A stretch of 64,000 nucleotides of DNA from NCBI RefSeq assembly GCF_900109285.1, contig NZ_FNZQ01000001.1, positions 401,001 through 465,000 on the forward strand, given 5' to 3'. The DNA comes from Jannaschia helgolandensis (GTDB taxonomy: Bacteria; Pseudomonadota; Alphaproteobacteria; Rhodobacterales; Rhodobacteraceae). Position 1 is the stretch's first letter. Every line of letters begins with the position of its first letter. A program made the translations under genes and the position numbers. This document shows positions 9,126 through 18,528 of the stretch, in pieces. The notes under the pieces were generated by a model. It did not search any database and was not told the origin of the DNA. It saw only the letters and a program-made list of their open reading frames with translations.

Positions 9126-10226
9126 CTAATCGGTGGCGAACCAGGTCGCCGGATCTGTGGGCATACCGCCCTGTCTGACTTCGATATAAAGCGTTTCGGA
9201 GCGCGATGCGCCACCGCCCGCAACGGAATCTTGAAGGAAATCCGCATTTCCCGGCGATCCGCCGCCCATCAGCCCCAAGGGCGCCCCCTGCGTCACGATC
9301 TCTGAGAGACGAGCGTAGACCCGTGACAGCCCGGCGAAAACCAGCAACGTGCCGGGTCGGGGCTCCAGAATGATCACGTTGCCGTAATCCAGCAACGGCC
9401 CGGCATAGCGCACAGTGCCAGAAGCAGGCGCCGTAACGATGGCCGCAGGGTCGGTCGCCAGTACCAGTCCGGGGCGTGCGATGCCCGCGGCATCCGGTTC
9501 GCCGGCTGCGCGGAGCAGGCGACCGGCAACCGGGAGAGGCAACGGCAGCGACAGATCTGCCACCGTTTCCACGGGTGGCAGCACGCCCAGACCTTCGGAA
9601 AAGGCCTCCAGTGTGTCGATACGCCCCAGAAGCGCGGCAATGCGGGCCGCATCCTCGGCCATGCGGGGCGGGGGATCGGTACGATCGGCGATTGCCTCCG
9701 ACAGGGCGACACGCGCGTCTTGAACGCCGCCCAGCCCCTGGACCAGGCTGTCGGCGGCGCTCTGCTCCAGCGCGCGCAGATCGCGCAGGTCGGACAGGTC
9801 GCGGCGCAGCGCTTCTGCGCGGGCTGTCAGCGCGGGGACAAAATCGCTCAGGATCATGGACGACCGCGCCGTGCCCAGCGGACCTGACGGGTGCAGCAGA
9901 AGAAGCGGCCCCGGTTCGCGTTCCATCGACTGCAGCGTGGCGATCAGATGCGCCACCTCGGCCTCGCGGGCCCGCAGGTCTGCGGTCAGCGCGCGTTCGC
10001 GGATCGCCACCTGGCGCAACCCGTCGCGCAGGGCCGACAACCCGCCCTCATAGGCCCTGATCACGGCGGTCAGGGCCTCGACCCGGTCGCGCGCGGTCAG
10101 CGCCTGCTCCAGTCCGATGGCCGCTTCGGTCAACTGCGCCGCCGCCTGCCGTGCGGTATCGGCTGCGGTCTGCGCCTGAACCGGCCCCGCAACCAGCAGC
10201 AAAAGAAGAAGGACGCGCGAAATCAT
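9126..10226 (-). CDS. EnvC-like murein hydrolase activator, degenerate LytM domain
   Basis: 366 residues: signal peptide (LLLLLLVAGPVQAQ), a long coiled coil (about 20-220, rich in Ala, Arg, Glu, Leu), then a LytM/M23-like domain (SGTVRYAGPLLDYGNVII). The metal ligands of active M23 peptidases are missing: where active members have HLHFEVR this protein has ETLYIEVRQ. That matches EnvC, which activates amidases rather than cutting peptidoglycan. Its start overlaps the gpmI stop by 4 bp, and ctpA follows, the usual alphaproteobacterial order. Confidence 0.88.
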   Translation of the reverse strand: MISRVLLLLLLVAGPVQAQTAADTARQAAAQLTEAAIGLEQALTARDRVEALTAVIRAYEGGLSALRDGLRQVAIRERALTADLRAREAEVAHLIATLQSMEREPGPLLLLHPSGPLGTARSSMILSDFVPALTARAEALRRDLSDLRDLRALEQSAADSLVQGLGGVQDARVALSEAIADRTDPPPRMAEDAARIAALLGRIDTLEAFSEGLGVLPPVETVADLSLPLPLPVAGRLLRAAGEPDAAGIARPGLVLATDPAAIVTAPASGTVRYAGPLLDYGNVIILEPRPGTLLVFAGLSRVYARLSEIVTQGAPLGLMGGGSPGNADFLQDSVAGGGASRSETLYIEVRQGGMPTDPATWFATD

Positions 10227-11734
10227 TCCAGCAGGTTTTTGCCGGTCATTTCCTCCGGCGGCTCGATCCCCATCAACGCCAGTAGCGTCGGGGCCAGATC
10301 GCCCAGCTTGCCATCGCGCAGCAGTGTGCCATCTGGGCCACCGTACAGGATTACAGGAACCGGATTCATTGTGTGGGCAGTATGACGCTCGCCGGTGATG
10401 GCATCAATCATGGTTTCGCAATTGCCATGGTCTGCACAGACGATCATCGCGCCATCAGTGCCGTCCAGCGCCTCCAGCACGCGACCAAGTCCCCGGTCCA
10501 CTGCCTCACAAGCTTTTGTCGCTGCATCCAGATCGCCGGTGTGACCCACCATGTCCGGATTGGCATAATTCACGACGATCAGATCGTAGCCCTTTTCGAT
10601 GGCAGCCACGAAATGGTCCGTGACCTCGACCGACGACATCTCGGGTTGCAGATCATAGGTGGCGACATCCGGCGATTTGGGCATGAAGCGATCCTCGCCC
10701 TTCTCCGGCGCCTCGATCCCGCCGTTCAGGAAGAAGGTGACATGCGGGTATTTTTCGGTTTCGGCCAGATGGAACTGCGTCTTGCCCTTGCTGGAAACCC
10801 AATGTCCCAGCGTGTTCGACACCGTCTGCTTGGGAAACACCGTCGTCATGTAGGCGTCATGCCCCTCGGAATAATTGACCATGCCCAGCAACTGCAGCCT
10901 GGGGCGGTTGTTGGTCGTAAAGCCGTCGAAGTCGGGGTCGGCCAGCGCAGACAGGATTTCGCGCACACGGTCGGCACGGAAGTTCAGGCAGAAGACACCA
11001 TCGCCGTCGTGCATGCCGTCATATCCGTCCAGCGGGGTGGCGCGCAGGAACTCGTCCGTTTCGCCCCGCGCCTTGCCGGCAGCCAGAGCATCGCGCGCGT
11101 CTGCGGCGTGATCGCCCTCGGCCCAGACCATCGCGGCCCAGGCCCGCTGCACCCGGTCCCAGCGGTTGTCGCGATCCATCGCGAAATAGCGTCCCGTTAT
11201 CGTACCGACCGTCGCGCCATCGGGCAGCCCGTCGAGGAGTTGATCAACGAAACCCTCTGCCGATCCAGGTGCCACGTCGCGCCCGTCGGTAATGGCGTGG
11301 ATGACGACCGGAACACCCGCATCGGAAACCGCATGCGCGGCGGCCAGCAAATGATCGATGTGTCCATGTACGCCGCCGTCCGAGATCACACCCATCAGAT
11401 GTGCCGTGCCGCCCGAAGCCTTCAGCGAGGCGATCCAACCCGTCAGGGCGGCTTCATCGGAAAAGGTCCCCTCGGCCAGCGCCTTGTTGATCAGGCCGAG
11501 GTCCATCCAGACGACGCGGCCTGCGCCGATATTCATGTGACCGACTTCGGAATTGCCCATCTGACCTTCCGGCAGGCCGACGGCAGGGCCGAACGTGGTC
11601 AGCCTTGCATGCGGGCAGGTTTCCATAAGACGATCGAAGTTCGGAGTGTGGGCACGGTCGGGCGCGGATTGTTCCGGCCGATCCGAGATGCCCCAGCCGT
11701 CGAGAATGCACAGGATGACGGGTTTTCTCTGCAT
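10223..11734 (-). CDS. gpmI: 2,3-bisphosphoglycerate-independent phosphoglycerate mutase
   Basis: 503 residues, full length. It interconverts 3- and 2-phosphoglycerate in glycolysis using two Mn ions and a phosphoserine. The first metal motif DGWG is at residues 12-15, the nucleophile lies in MGNSEVGH (about Ser62), and the second metal site has DMVGHTGD and ADHGNCE near 400-440. It sits between rlmH and envC on the same strand, 32 bp after the rlmH stop, and overlaps envC by 4 bp. Confidence 0.96.
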   Translation of the reverse strand: MQRKPVILCILDGWGISDRPEQSAPDRAHTPNFDRLMETCPHARLTTFGPAVGLPEGQMGNSEVGHMNIGAGRVVWMDLGLINKALAEGTFSDEAALTGWIASLKASGGTAHLMGVISDGGVHGHIDHLLAAAHAVSDAGVPVVIHAITDGRDVAPGSAEGFVDQLLDGLPDGATVGTITGRYFAMDRDNRWDRVQRAWAAMVWAEGDHAADARDALAAGKARGETDEFLRATPLDGYDGMHDGDGVFCLNFRADRVREILSALADPDFDGFTTNNRPRLQLLGMVNYSEGHDAYMTTVFPKQTVSNTLGHWVSSKGKTQFHLAETEKYPHVTFFLNGGIEAPEKGEDRFMPKSPDVATYDLQPEMSSVEVTDHFVAAIEKGYDLIVVNYANPDMVGHTGDLDAATKACEAVDRGLGRVLEALDGTDGAMIVCADHGNCETMIDAITGERHTAHTMNPVPVILYGGPDGTLLRDGKLGDLAPTLLALMGIEPPEEMTGKNLLE

Positions 11735-11766
11735 GTGTCTTTCCCTTGTCCGAAACGATCCGGGCC

Positions 11767-12231
11767 TCAGACCCTATGATAAGGTGCGCCTGCCATGATG
11801 GAAGCTGCACGATACAACTGTTCCGCGACCATCACGCGGACCAGTATATGCGGCCAGACCATCCGCCCGAAGCTGATCGCCAGATCGGCACGGTTGCGGA
11901 TGTCGGGGGCGATGCCGTCCGCCCCGCCGATCACGATGGCCACGTCTCGCGCGCTGTCGCGCCAGGCAGCCAGGCGGGCGGCAAAATCGGGAGAGGTCGG
12001 TTGCTCACCGCGTTCGTCAAAAATCACCAGCGCCGCGCCGGGCGGAATGGCACGGGTAATCAAGTCACCCTCGGCGGCCATCCCCGCACCTCTGGCATCC
12101 AGCTCGACGACGGTGACGGACGGCAGGCCCAGTCCGCGCCCGACCTTGGCGAAGCGATCCAGATAATCCTCCACCATCGCCAGTTCAGGCCCCTTTCGCA
12201 GGCGCCCGACGGCGATCAGATGCAGCTTCAC
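11767..12231 (-). CDS. rlmH: 23S rRNA (pseudouridine1915-N3)-methyltransferase
   Basis: 154 residues, standard size. RlmH is a SPOUT enzyme acting on the assembled 70S ribosome. The family signature is visible: FVIGGADG-type segment (here VIVIGGADGIAPDIR), then ISFGRMVWPHILVRVMVAEQLYRA forming the knot, and a C terminus ending GAPYHRV close to the usual PYH(R/K). It starts 1 bp after the rsfS stop; rsfS-rlmH is a conserved pair linked to late 50S events. Confidence 0.95.
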   Translation of the reverse strand: MKLHLIAVGRLRKGPELAMVEDYLDRFAKVGRGLGLPSVTVVELDARGAGMAAEGDLITRAIPPGAALVIFDERGEQPTSPDFAARLAAWRDSARDVAIVIGGADGIAPDIRNRADLAISFGRMVWPHILVRVMVAEQLYRAASIMAGAPYHRV

Positions 12232-12232
12232 C

Positions 12233-12622
12233 TCAGGCTTCGCGGCTCGGCTCGGCCGCCGGATCGAGCCACATCTTTTCGAGTTGATAGAACTCGCGCA
12301 CTTCGGGACGGAAAATGTGGACGATCACATCGCCTGCATCCAGCAGAACCCAGTCGCCCTGACTTTTGCCTTCGGTACGGGCGCTGCGGCCCAGACGGGT
12401 TTTCAGCCGCTCGGACAATTTTTCGGCCAGCGCGCCGACCTGGCGGGTCGAGCGACCCGAGCAGACGACCATATGGTCCGCAACGGAGGATTTACCGGCG
12501 AGGTCGATCTGAACGATATCTTCGGCCTTTTCCTCGTCCAGAGCGGTCAGGATAAGGGCGAGCGTCTCGTCGCTGGCGGTTTTGTCCGCCGTGGGGCGGG
12601 AAGCATGGGTGTCGGCGGGCAG
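12233..12622 (-). CDS. rsfS: Ribosomal silencing factor RsfS, probable CTG start
   Basis: RsfS binds uL14 on the 50S subunit and blocks subunit joining in stationary phase. The core domain (EEKAEDIVQIDL, ADHMVVCSGRSTRQV, GDWVLLDAGDVIVHIF, REFYQLEKMWLDP) is complete. No ATG or GTG is in frame before the core. A CTG at 12622 sits 8 bases after a perfect GGAGG (12631-12635) and gives 129 residues, a typical length; the only other candidate is a TTG at 12703 giving 156 residues with an atypical N terminus. I prefer CTG by inference. The gene is followed by rlmH after 1 bp. Confidence 0.88.
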   Translation of the reverse strand: MPADTHASRPTADKTASDETLALILTALDEEKAEDIVQIDLAGKSSVADHMVVCSGRSTRQVGALAEKLSERLKTRLGRSARTEGKSQGDWVLLDAGDVIVHIFRPEVREFYQLEKMWLDPAAEPSREA

Positions 12623-12739
12623 GGTCCGATCCTCCGGGGATATAAGGGCGGGCGCATTAAGCGCGGTCAGCCATGACGTAGCATCGGAACGCCGTCCCGA
12701 CAATCGCAGCCCGCCATATGGCCCCGATAGGCGGACAGT

Positions 12740-14077
12740 TCAATCGACCGTTTGGTCCGGACGCCTTGCGGCCCATGGCATCCGCGCGTGCATCCGCCGG
12801 GCCAGTCCGATCAGATCCGCATCCGCGCCGCGCCGTCCGATCAGTTGAACGCCCATCGGCAGGCCGTCCTGAAACCCGACCGGAACCGAAATCGCAGGCA
12901 ACCCGATCAGGGAGGCCGGGACCATCACGGCCATCCATCGGTGATAGGTGTCCATCGACTGCCCGGAAATGGCCTTGGGCCAGTCGAGCGTGGCGTCGAA
13001 GGGGAAGCACTGCGCCGACGGCAGCGCGATCACGTCAACTTCCAGCGCATCCATACGTCGAGCCCATTCGGCGCGAATGGCGCTGGCGTCAGTGACGTCG
13101 CAAAGGGTCAGGGCGCGACCCTTGGCGACCTCCCAGTGCAATTCGGGTTTGGACTGTGCGGCGAAGGCATCAGTCCAGAGTGGAGCCATCTTCTGCGCTA
13201 TGGAAAACGCGCGCAGCACCGTCCACGATTGCCACAGGTCATCCGCATCTATCGGCGGATCGAGGGTTTCAGCCACCCCGTCCAATGCCACTTCGCAGAG
13301 CGACAGAACCCCGTCGTCGCAGGGAAAGCCCCCGGCCCAGTCGCCCAGCCATCCGACCCGCAACGGCCGGGCGGCGACTGGACGATAGGTCGGGGCCATG
13401 ACCGACAGAAGCAGTTCCAGATCGTCGGGTGTGCGCGCCATCGGGCCATCGGTGGCCAGCGGATGCAGGATCGGATCGCCCACCGGCGCACCGCGTACGG
13501 TGCCCTGGGTCGGGCGCAATCCGAAGACATTGTTCCAGGCCGCCGGATTGCGCAGGGATCCCATCATATCGGACCCGTCGGCCAGTGCCACCAGCCGCGC
13601 GGCAAGGGCCGCGCCCGCGCCGCCCGAACTGCCGCCAGCACTGCGCGTCTTGTCCCACGGGTTCAGCGTGGTTCCGTGGACAGGATTGTAGCTGTGCGAT
13701 CCAAGGCCGAACTCCGGTGTGTTGGTCTTGCCGATGACGATAGCCCCCGCCGCGCGCAACCTCGCCGCCATCGGGCCATCGGCATGCGGGACGTGATCGG
13801 CGAAGGCCGGGTGGCCATAGGTCGTGCGGATACCGGCAGTATCGGCCAGATCCTTGATCGCCATCGGCAGGCCCGACAGCGGGCCGGGACGCGGGTCCGA
13901 TGCTTCGGCCAGCAGGCTGTCGCGACCGCGCAGCGAGACGACGGCATTCACGTCGCTGGCCGCGATCCGGTCCAGGGTGTCTGACATCAGGTCGCGGGGC
14001 GACAGCCGCCCGGCGCGCATCGCCGACAGCAAGTCCAGCGCGGACGGGTCAGTCGGCACCGAGGATCGCACTGTCAT
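12740..14077 (-). CDS. Amidase of the amidase signature family
   Basis: 445 residues. The Ser-cisSer-Lys triad is readable: Lys in PMAIKDLADTAG (about residue 71), the Gly/Ser loop SAGGSSGGAGAALAA near 146, and the nucleophile region DGSDMMGSLRNPA near 170. The usual motif is GTDxGGSIRxPA, so here one Gly is Met, a mild deviation also seen in other members. These enzymes hydrolyse amide bonds in the cytoplasm; the substrate is unknown and it is not a GatA by context (no gatB/gatC). Its start overlaps the mscS 3' end by 29 bp. Confidence 0.87.
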   Translation of the reverse strand: MTVRSSVPTDPSALDLLSAMRAGRLSPRDLMSDTLDRIAASDVNAVVSLRGRDSLLAEASDPRPGPLSGLPMAIKDLADTAGIRTTYGHPAFADHVPHADGPMAARLRAAGAIVIGKTNTPEFGLGSHSYNPVHGTTLNPWDKTRSAGGSSGGAGAALAARLVALADGSDMMGSLRNPAAWNNVFGLRPTQGTVRGAPVGDPILHPLATDGPMARTPDDLELLLSVMAPTYRPVAARPLRVGWLGDWAGGFPCDDGVLSLCEVALDGVAETLDPPIDADDLWQSWTVLRAFSIAQKMAPLWTDAFAAQSKPELHWEVAKGRALTLCDVTDASAIRAEWARRMDALEVDVIALPSAQCFPFDATLDWPKAISGQSMDTYHRWMAVMVPASLIGLPAISVPVGFQDGLPMGVQLIGRRGADADLIGLARRMHARMPWAARRPDQTVD

Positions 14078-15428
14078 CCGGTCCTTCGAGCGATCCGTCG
14101 TGCGGCGTGTCGGACGCGTCGTCAGACAGCATCCGAACCTCGCGCTGCGGGAACGGTATCGAGATATCGTTTTCCCGGAACGCGTCCCACAGCGCCAGAT
14201 AGACGTTGCCGCGAATATTTGTCAGCCCGTCGGTCGGGTCGGAAATCCAGAACCGCAGGATATAGTCGACCGAGGAATCCCCGAACCCCACGATATGACA
14301 GACCGGCGGCTTGGATTTCAGCACCCGCTTGGTGTCGCTGGCCGCGTCGATGGCGACCTTGCGGACCAGATGGGGATCGTCGCCGTAGGCCGTGCCGAAA
14401 AAGATATCGAGTCGGACCAGTGCGTTGGAATGGGACCAGTTGATCACGAGGCCGGTAATCAGATCCTCGTTCGGAACCAGATATTCGCGCCCGTCCCGCG
14501 TGGTGATCGACACGTAACGGGCGGTCAGTGCATTGATCCATCCGAAGGTATCGCCGATGGTGATGACGTCACCGGGTTTTATTGACTTGTCCAGCAGGAT
14601 GATGACCCCGGACACGAGATTCGAGACGACCTTTTGCAACCCGAAACCCAGACCGACACCGATGGCGCCCGACAACACCGCAAGCCCGGTCAGGTCGACC
14701 CCGATGGCCTTGAGTCCCAGGAAGAATGCTCCGACATAGAGGACGATCTGCAAAAGCTTGACGACCAGCACCCGCATAGAGGGGCTGATATCTTCGTTTT
14801 TCGAGATCCTGGCGGACGTGGCGTGTGCCAGAAACCGCGCCACCGTGAACAGGATGCCGATCACCACAAGTGCGGTGATTAACCCCAGCAGCGAAATGCG
14901 GAACTCTCCGAGCTGTATGGCAAGGCCGTCCGTGATCTGTCGCGCCGTGTCCAGCGCACCCAGATAGAACAGCGTCACGTATACCAGAAGAGCCCAGTTC
15001 ACGATCTTGCGCAGGAACGGGTTGCGGACCAGACGCGCGACGAAGCTGACGACCATCCAGGCCGTGCCGATAGTCGCGGCCAGCCCGACAAGATAGCTGT
15101 AGGACGGCCATCGAAACATCTGTTGCATCGTAAGATACGCGACCCAGGCGAGGGCGGCGAAGATCACGAGGCCAAGCCGGTTTCGGAAGATGACCAGCCA
15201 GCGGAGTTGCCATTTCGGCCGCCCCGTCTGTGTGCGCATCCATTCGGTCATGCGTTCGCCAGCCCAGCGGCGCAGCAGCCAGGACAGCAACATAACCCCC
15301 AGAATGATCAGGATCTGCCAGAGCTTCCAGCCACCCTGCAACAGGCCTGAAAGGAAGGTAGTGGCCGTCGACCAGCCGGTCAGCAATTCATCCCTGAGGG
15401 GGATCGTTTTCAGAATATCTTCTTCCAT
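14049..15428 (-). CDS. MscS-family mechanosensitive ion channel
   Basis: 459 residues with about five to six hydrophobic segments and then the MscS pore and beta domain: the Gly/Ala-rich pore helix (GAIGVGLGFGLQKVVSNLVS) near residues 260-280, followed by KPGDVITIGDTFGWI and YLVPNEDLITG typical of the Sm-like domain. MscS channels release solutes on hypo-osmotic shock at the inner membrane. The C-terminal tail (SDDASDTPHDG) is acidic. The Shine-Dalgarno-like GAGAAGG touches the ATG at 15428, so the true start may be slightly further in. The 3' end overlaps the amidase start by 29 bp, so the two are probably coupled. Confidence 0.92.
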   Translation of the reverse strand: MEEDILKTIPLRDELLTGWSTATTFLSGLLQGGWKLWQILIILGVMLLSWLLRRWAGERMTEWMRTQTGRPKWQLRWLVIFRNRLGLVIFAALAWVAYLTMQQMFRWPSYSYLVGLAATIGTAWMVVSFVARLVRNPFLRKIVNWALLVYVTLFYLGALDTARQITDGLAIQLGEFRISLLGLITALVVIGILFTVARFLAHATSARISKNEDISPSMRVLVVKLLQIVLYVGAFFLGLKAIGVDLTGLAVLSGAIGVGLGFGLQKVVSNLVSGVIILLDKSIKPGDVITIGDTFGWINALTARYVSITTRDGREYLVPNEDLITGLVINWSHSNALVRLDIFFGTAYGDDPHLVRKVAIDAASDTKRVLKSKPPVCHIVGFGDSSVDYILRFWISDPTDGLTNIRGNVYLALWDAFRENDISIPFPQREVRMLSDDASDTPHDGSLEGPDDSAILGAD

Positions 15429-15790
15429 CCTTCTCTATGCGGCAGTTTGGACGTGCGGAGCAACAATGCCGACAGCGCCTGCGCTATTTCTCATGCTGTT
15501 TCGCCTTGAACGGTCACCGGCGTATGGGACGGCTGCGGCGTTCCGAAAGGCTCGGTCATGTGGGCCTCGCACTGTCATCAACCGAAATCCTGGATCGCTC
15601 ATAACCGCGGCAAGCCTTGCAGGGGACATGTCGCCCGCGTATCTGACCGTCCATGAAACGCGTCCACGATCTGAGCGACCACGATTTCCTGCCCTGGCGG
15701 TTTTTCGGCCGCGCCCACGGGGTGACGGCGCGGCGCTGATTGCGTCCCTTTCGCCCATTTCAGACAGACACACCCGCGAGGATTTCGCAC
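15429..15790 (+). other. Gap of 362 bp upstream of leuC
   Basis: Divergent region between mscS (minus) and leuC (plus). I see no RNA gene, no obvious strong promoter and no leucine-rich leader peptide. The only protein-like open frame is a 28-codon one at 15653-15739 listed separately. The leuC ribosome site (GCGAGGA) is near 15776-15782. Confidence 0.5.
15653..15739 (+). CDS. Possible 28-residue peptide upstream of leuC
   Basis: ATG at 15653, stop TGA at 15737-15739. The peptide is basic and aromatic (FLPWRFFGRAHGV in its second half) and ends 51 bp before leuC. The composition looks more protein-like than a random frame, and it lies where a leader peptide would be expected, but it has only two Leu codons and I see no clear Shine-Dalgarno or terminator/antiterminator pair. 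I cannot assign it; it may be chance. Confidence 0.25.
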   Translation: MKRVHDLSDHDFLPWRFFGRAHGVTARR

Positions 15791-17212
15791 ATGACCGGCC
15801 ACACCACCAAAGCCCGCACGCTCTATGACAAGATCTGGGACGCCCATCTGGCGCACGAAGCCGAAGACGGCACCTGCCTGCTGTATATCGACCGGCACCT
15901 GGTCCACGAAGTGACCAGCCCGCAGGCTTTCGAAGGGCTGCGGATGACGGGCCGCACCGTGCGTGCGCCCGACAAGACCATCGCCGTGCCCGACCACAAC
16001 GTCCCGACCACGCTGGACCGCGCCAACGCGGCCACCATGACCGAGGACAGCCGCATCCAGGTCGAGGCGCTGGACAAGAACGCCAAGGATTTCGGCATCC
16101 ACTACTACCCCGTTTCGGATGTCCGTCAGGGCATCGTGCATATCGTCGGGCCGGAACAGGGCTGGACCCTGCCCGGCATGACCGTCGTCTGCGGCGACAG
16201 CCATACGGCAACCCACGGCGCCTTCGGTGCGCTGGCGCATGGGATCGGCACGTCGGAGGTAGAGCATGTTCTTGCGACCCAGACCCTGATCCAGCGCAAG
16301 GGCAAGAACATGAAGGTCGAGATCACGGGCAAGCTGCGCCCCGGCGTCACGGCCAAGGACATCACTTTGTCGGTCATCGGCAAGACCGGCACCGCGGGCG
16401 GCACCGGATACGTCATCGAATATTGCGGCGAAGCGATTCGCGATCTGTCGATGGAAGGCCGCATGACCGTTTGCAACATGGCCATCGAAGGCGGCGCACG
16501 CGCCGGTCTTATCGCGCCGGACGAGAAGACCTACGAATATTGCATGGGTCGCCCCCACGCCCCGAAAGGTGCACAATGGGAAGCCGCGTTGGCATGGTGG
16601 AAGACGCTCTATTCCGACGATGACGCGCAGTGGGATATGGTGGTGACCATCGCCGCCGAAGATATCGCGCCGGTCGTCACATGGGGCACGTCGCCCGAGG
16701 ATGTGCTGCCGATCACCGCATCGGTCCCCGCGGCGTCGGATTTTACCGGCGGCAAGGTGGACGCGGCGCAGCGATCACTGGATTACATGGGCCTGACACC
16801 GGGCACGCCATTGTCCGAGGTCGCCATCGACACGGTATTCATCGGCTCCTGCACCAATGGCCGGATCGAGGATCTGCGCGCCGCCGCCGCGATCTTGCGT
16901 GGCAAGAAGATCAAGGACGGGTTGCGCGCCATGGTCGTGCCGGGGTCTGGCCTTGTGCGCGCGCAGGCCGAAGAGGAAGGGCTGGCGCAGGTGTTCATCG
17001 ACGCAGGGTTCGAATGGCGGCTTGCCGGCTGTTCGATGTGCCTGGCCATGAACCCCGATCAACTGTCGCCGGGTGAACGCTGCGCGGCCACGTCGAACCG
17101 CAACTTCGAGGGGCGTCAGGGCCGCGGCGGACGCACACATCTGATGTCGCCCGCGATGGCAGCGGCTGCGGCAGTCACCGGCCACCTGACCGACGTGCGC
17201 GAGATGATGTGA
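15791..17212 (+). CDS. leuC: 3-isopropylmalate dehydratase large subunit
   Basis: 473 residues, full length. With LeuD it converts 2- to 3-isopropylmalate in leucine synthesis. The [4Fe-4S] ligands are Cys354 ([10 protein letters not shown]), Cys414 and Cys417 ([10 protein letters not shown]). The [11 protein letters not shown] motif and [12 protein letters not shown] are also typical of the aconitase superfamily. I placed the start at ATG 15791 ([16 protein letters not shown]), the family N terminus, rather than the open extension 17 codons upstream. A terminator follows directly, so leuD is not in the same short transcript here and must lie elsewhere. Confidence 0.96.
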   Translation: MTGHTTKARTLYDKIWDAHLAHEAEDGTCLLYIDRHLVHEVTSPQAFEGLRMTGRTVRAPDKTIAVPDHNVPTTLDRANAATMTEDSRIQVEALDKNAKDFGIHYYPVSDVRQGIVHIVGPEQGWTLPGMTVVCGDSHTATHGAFGALAHGIGTSEVEHVLATQTLIQRKGKNMKVEITGKLRPGVTAKDITLSVIGKTGTAGGTGYVIEYCGEAIRDLSMEGRMTVCNMAIEGGARAGLIAPDEKTYEYCMGRPHAPKGAQWEAALAWWKTLYSDDDAQWDMVVTIAAEDIAPVVTWGTSPEDVLPITASVPAASDFTGGKVDAAQRSLDYMGLTPGTPLSEVAIDTVFIGSCTNGRIEDLRAAAAILRGKKIKDGLRAMVVPGSGLVRAQAEEEGLAQVFIDAGFEWRLAGCSMCLAMNPDQLSPGERCAATSNRNFEGRQGRGGRTHLMSPAMAAAAAVTGHLTDVREMM

Positions 17213-17240
17213 CGCGAAAGCGAGCTTGAAAAATGACAAC

Positions 17241-17268
17241 GGGCGGCCCGATGGGACCGCCCTTTTTT
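17241..17268 (+). terminator. Intrinsic terminator of leuC
   Basis: GGGCGG-CCC pairs with GGG-A-CCGCCC (one bulged A), three-base loop, then six T. It begins 28 bp after the leuC stop and lies between leuC and the convergent gene at 17286. Confidence 0.85.
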
Positions 17269-17285
17269 CAGCCCGGTAATGTCTG

Positions 17286-18443
17286 TCAGTTCGAGGCGAC
17301 ATCGACCTGCGCGACCGGGGCCACCAGATCGCCCAGCATCACGTATTCGCCTTCTGCCTCGCAGCCCGGCATACGGAACGTCAGATTCTGCGTAATGGTG
17401 GCAATGCCCGGCGTGGCCTGTATGGTTCCGGCAACGATCTGCTGGCCGCAGTTGCTTGCCAGAACGGGGGCCTCGATGCTGATCGCGACGGCCTGGCTGG
17501 CCGGGGCTGTGTAGACGAGGGCGACGCGCGCGTCGTCAAGCGTCGCGTCGCCCAGTGTCGTCAGATAACCGCCATTTCCCGACAGGATGCGGGCGATGTT
17601 GCGCGGCGTCTCGGGCGCGATATGGCCATCGGTGCCATAGTCGGCGTCATCTTCGAAGGCGTGCAGTTCCAGCCCGACGTCGTTCTGCCAGTATAGAACC
17701 GTGCGGGCGTAATCGTCCATATCCGCAACGGTTGTGATCTGGTTGACCGGGTCGCGATCGGCGACGGCCACGGCGATGACCGCCATGGCGGAAAGTGCCG
17801 GCATCGCGACCTGCGCCATACCATTCTCATCCAGTGCGACGGCGATCTGCAAATCGCCCTGCAGGATATCGGCACGGGCAGCTCCGTCGCAGGGCGCAGC
17901 AATATACAACCCGACGATCGCGCCGGCCTGCGGTTTCGCATCGACGGTCACAGTGCAATCGGGCGTTGCAACGGCGGCCTGTGTCGGTCGCAGGTTTTCG
18001 ATCTTGCGGATCGGGGCCGGTGCCAGCGTGGCAAAGGTATCGGGATCGGCGGGCAGCGATGGCAAACTGTTGGTCGCCGCGGTTACGGTGGTTGCGGAGG
18101 GATCCGGCTGTGCGCTGTCCTGCGTGGACGTGACTGCGGTCTGCTGGAGTACGGCGGACACGGGTTGAACCTCCGTAGCCAGCGCGGAGGCACGCGTGTT
18201 CGTGTCATCCGGCCCAGGCATCATCGTCAGGACGATCGCTGCACCAAGGACCGCAATGCCAAACGCGGCAAGCCGCACCGGGCTTTGCGACCGGACGGCG
18301 GCAAAAGCCGTGCCCACGACCGAAGATCGGGACGACGTGTTCGTCTTCTTGTCGCTTGATGCGGACACCGGAGGCTGCTCCGGGGCGTCATCTTCCAGCG
18401 CGTCGAATTCTTCCTGTGTCATCACATTGATCCTCGGAAACAT
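17286..18443 (-). CDS. Hypothetical single-pass membrane-anchored protein
   Basis: 385 residues; no known family recognised. Layout: acidic cytosolic N terminus (about 1-55), one membrane segment (AAFGIAVLGAAIVLTMM, about 59-77), a Ser/Thr/Pro/Ala-rich linker (to about 150), then a folded extracytoplasmic domain (about 155-385) with cysteines in PDCTV, APCDG, SNCGQ and PGCEA. The anchored N-in/C-out design suggests a periplasmic role. It starts 86 bp after the secA stop on the same strand, after an AAGGAA ribosome site, and converges with leuC. Homologues next to secA in this order are sometimes labelled 'translocase', but nothing in the sequence shows that function. Confidence 0.75.
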   Translation of the reverse strand: MFPRINVMTQEEFDALEDDAPEQPPVSASSDKKTNTSSRSSVVGTAFAAVRSQSPVRLAAFGIAVLGAAIVLTMMPGPDDTNTRASALATEVQPVSAVLQQTAVTSTQDSAQPDPSATTVTAATNSLPSLPADPDTFATLAPAPIRKIENLRPTQAAVATPDCTVTVDAKPQAGAIVGLYIAAPCDGAARADILQGDLQIAVALDENGMAQVAMPALSAMAVIAVAVADRDPVNQITTVADMDDYARTVLYWQNDVGLELHAFEDDADYGTDGHIAPETPRNIARILSGNGGYLTTLGDATLDDARVALVYTAPASQAVAISIEAPVLASNCGQQIVAGTIQATPGIATITQNLTFRMPGCEAEGEYVMLGDLVAPVAQVDVASN

Positions 18444-18528
18444 GGCGTTTCCTTGGTGATGACAGCGGAATCAGGCGATTCTACGGAGCAGTCGCGCTGA
18501 TTTCCCGACCATTGTCCCTACCCGAGCT

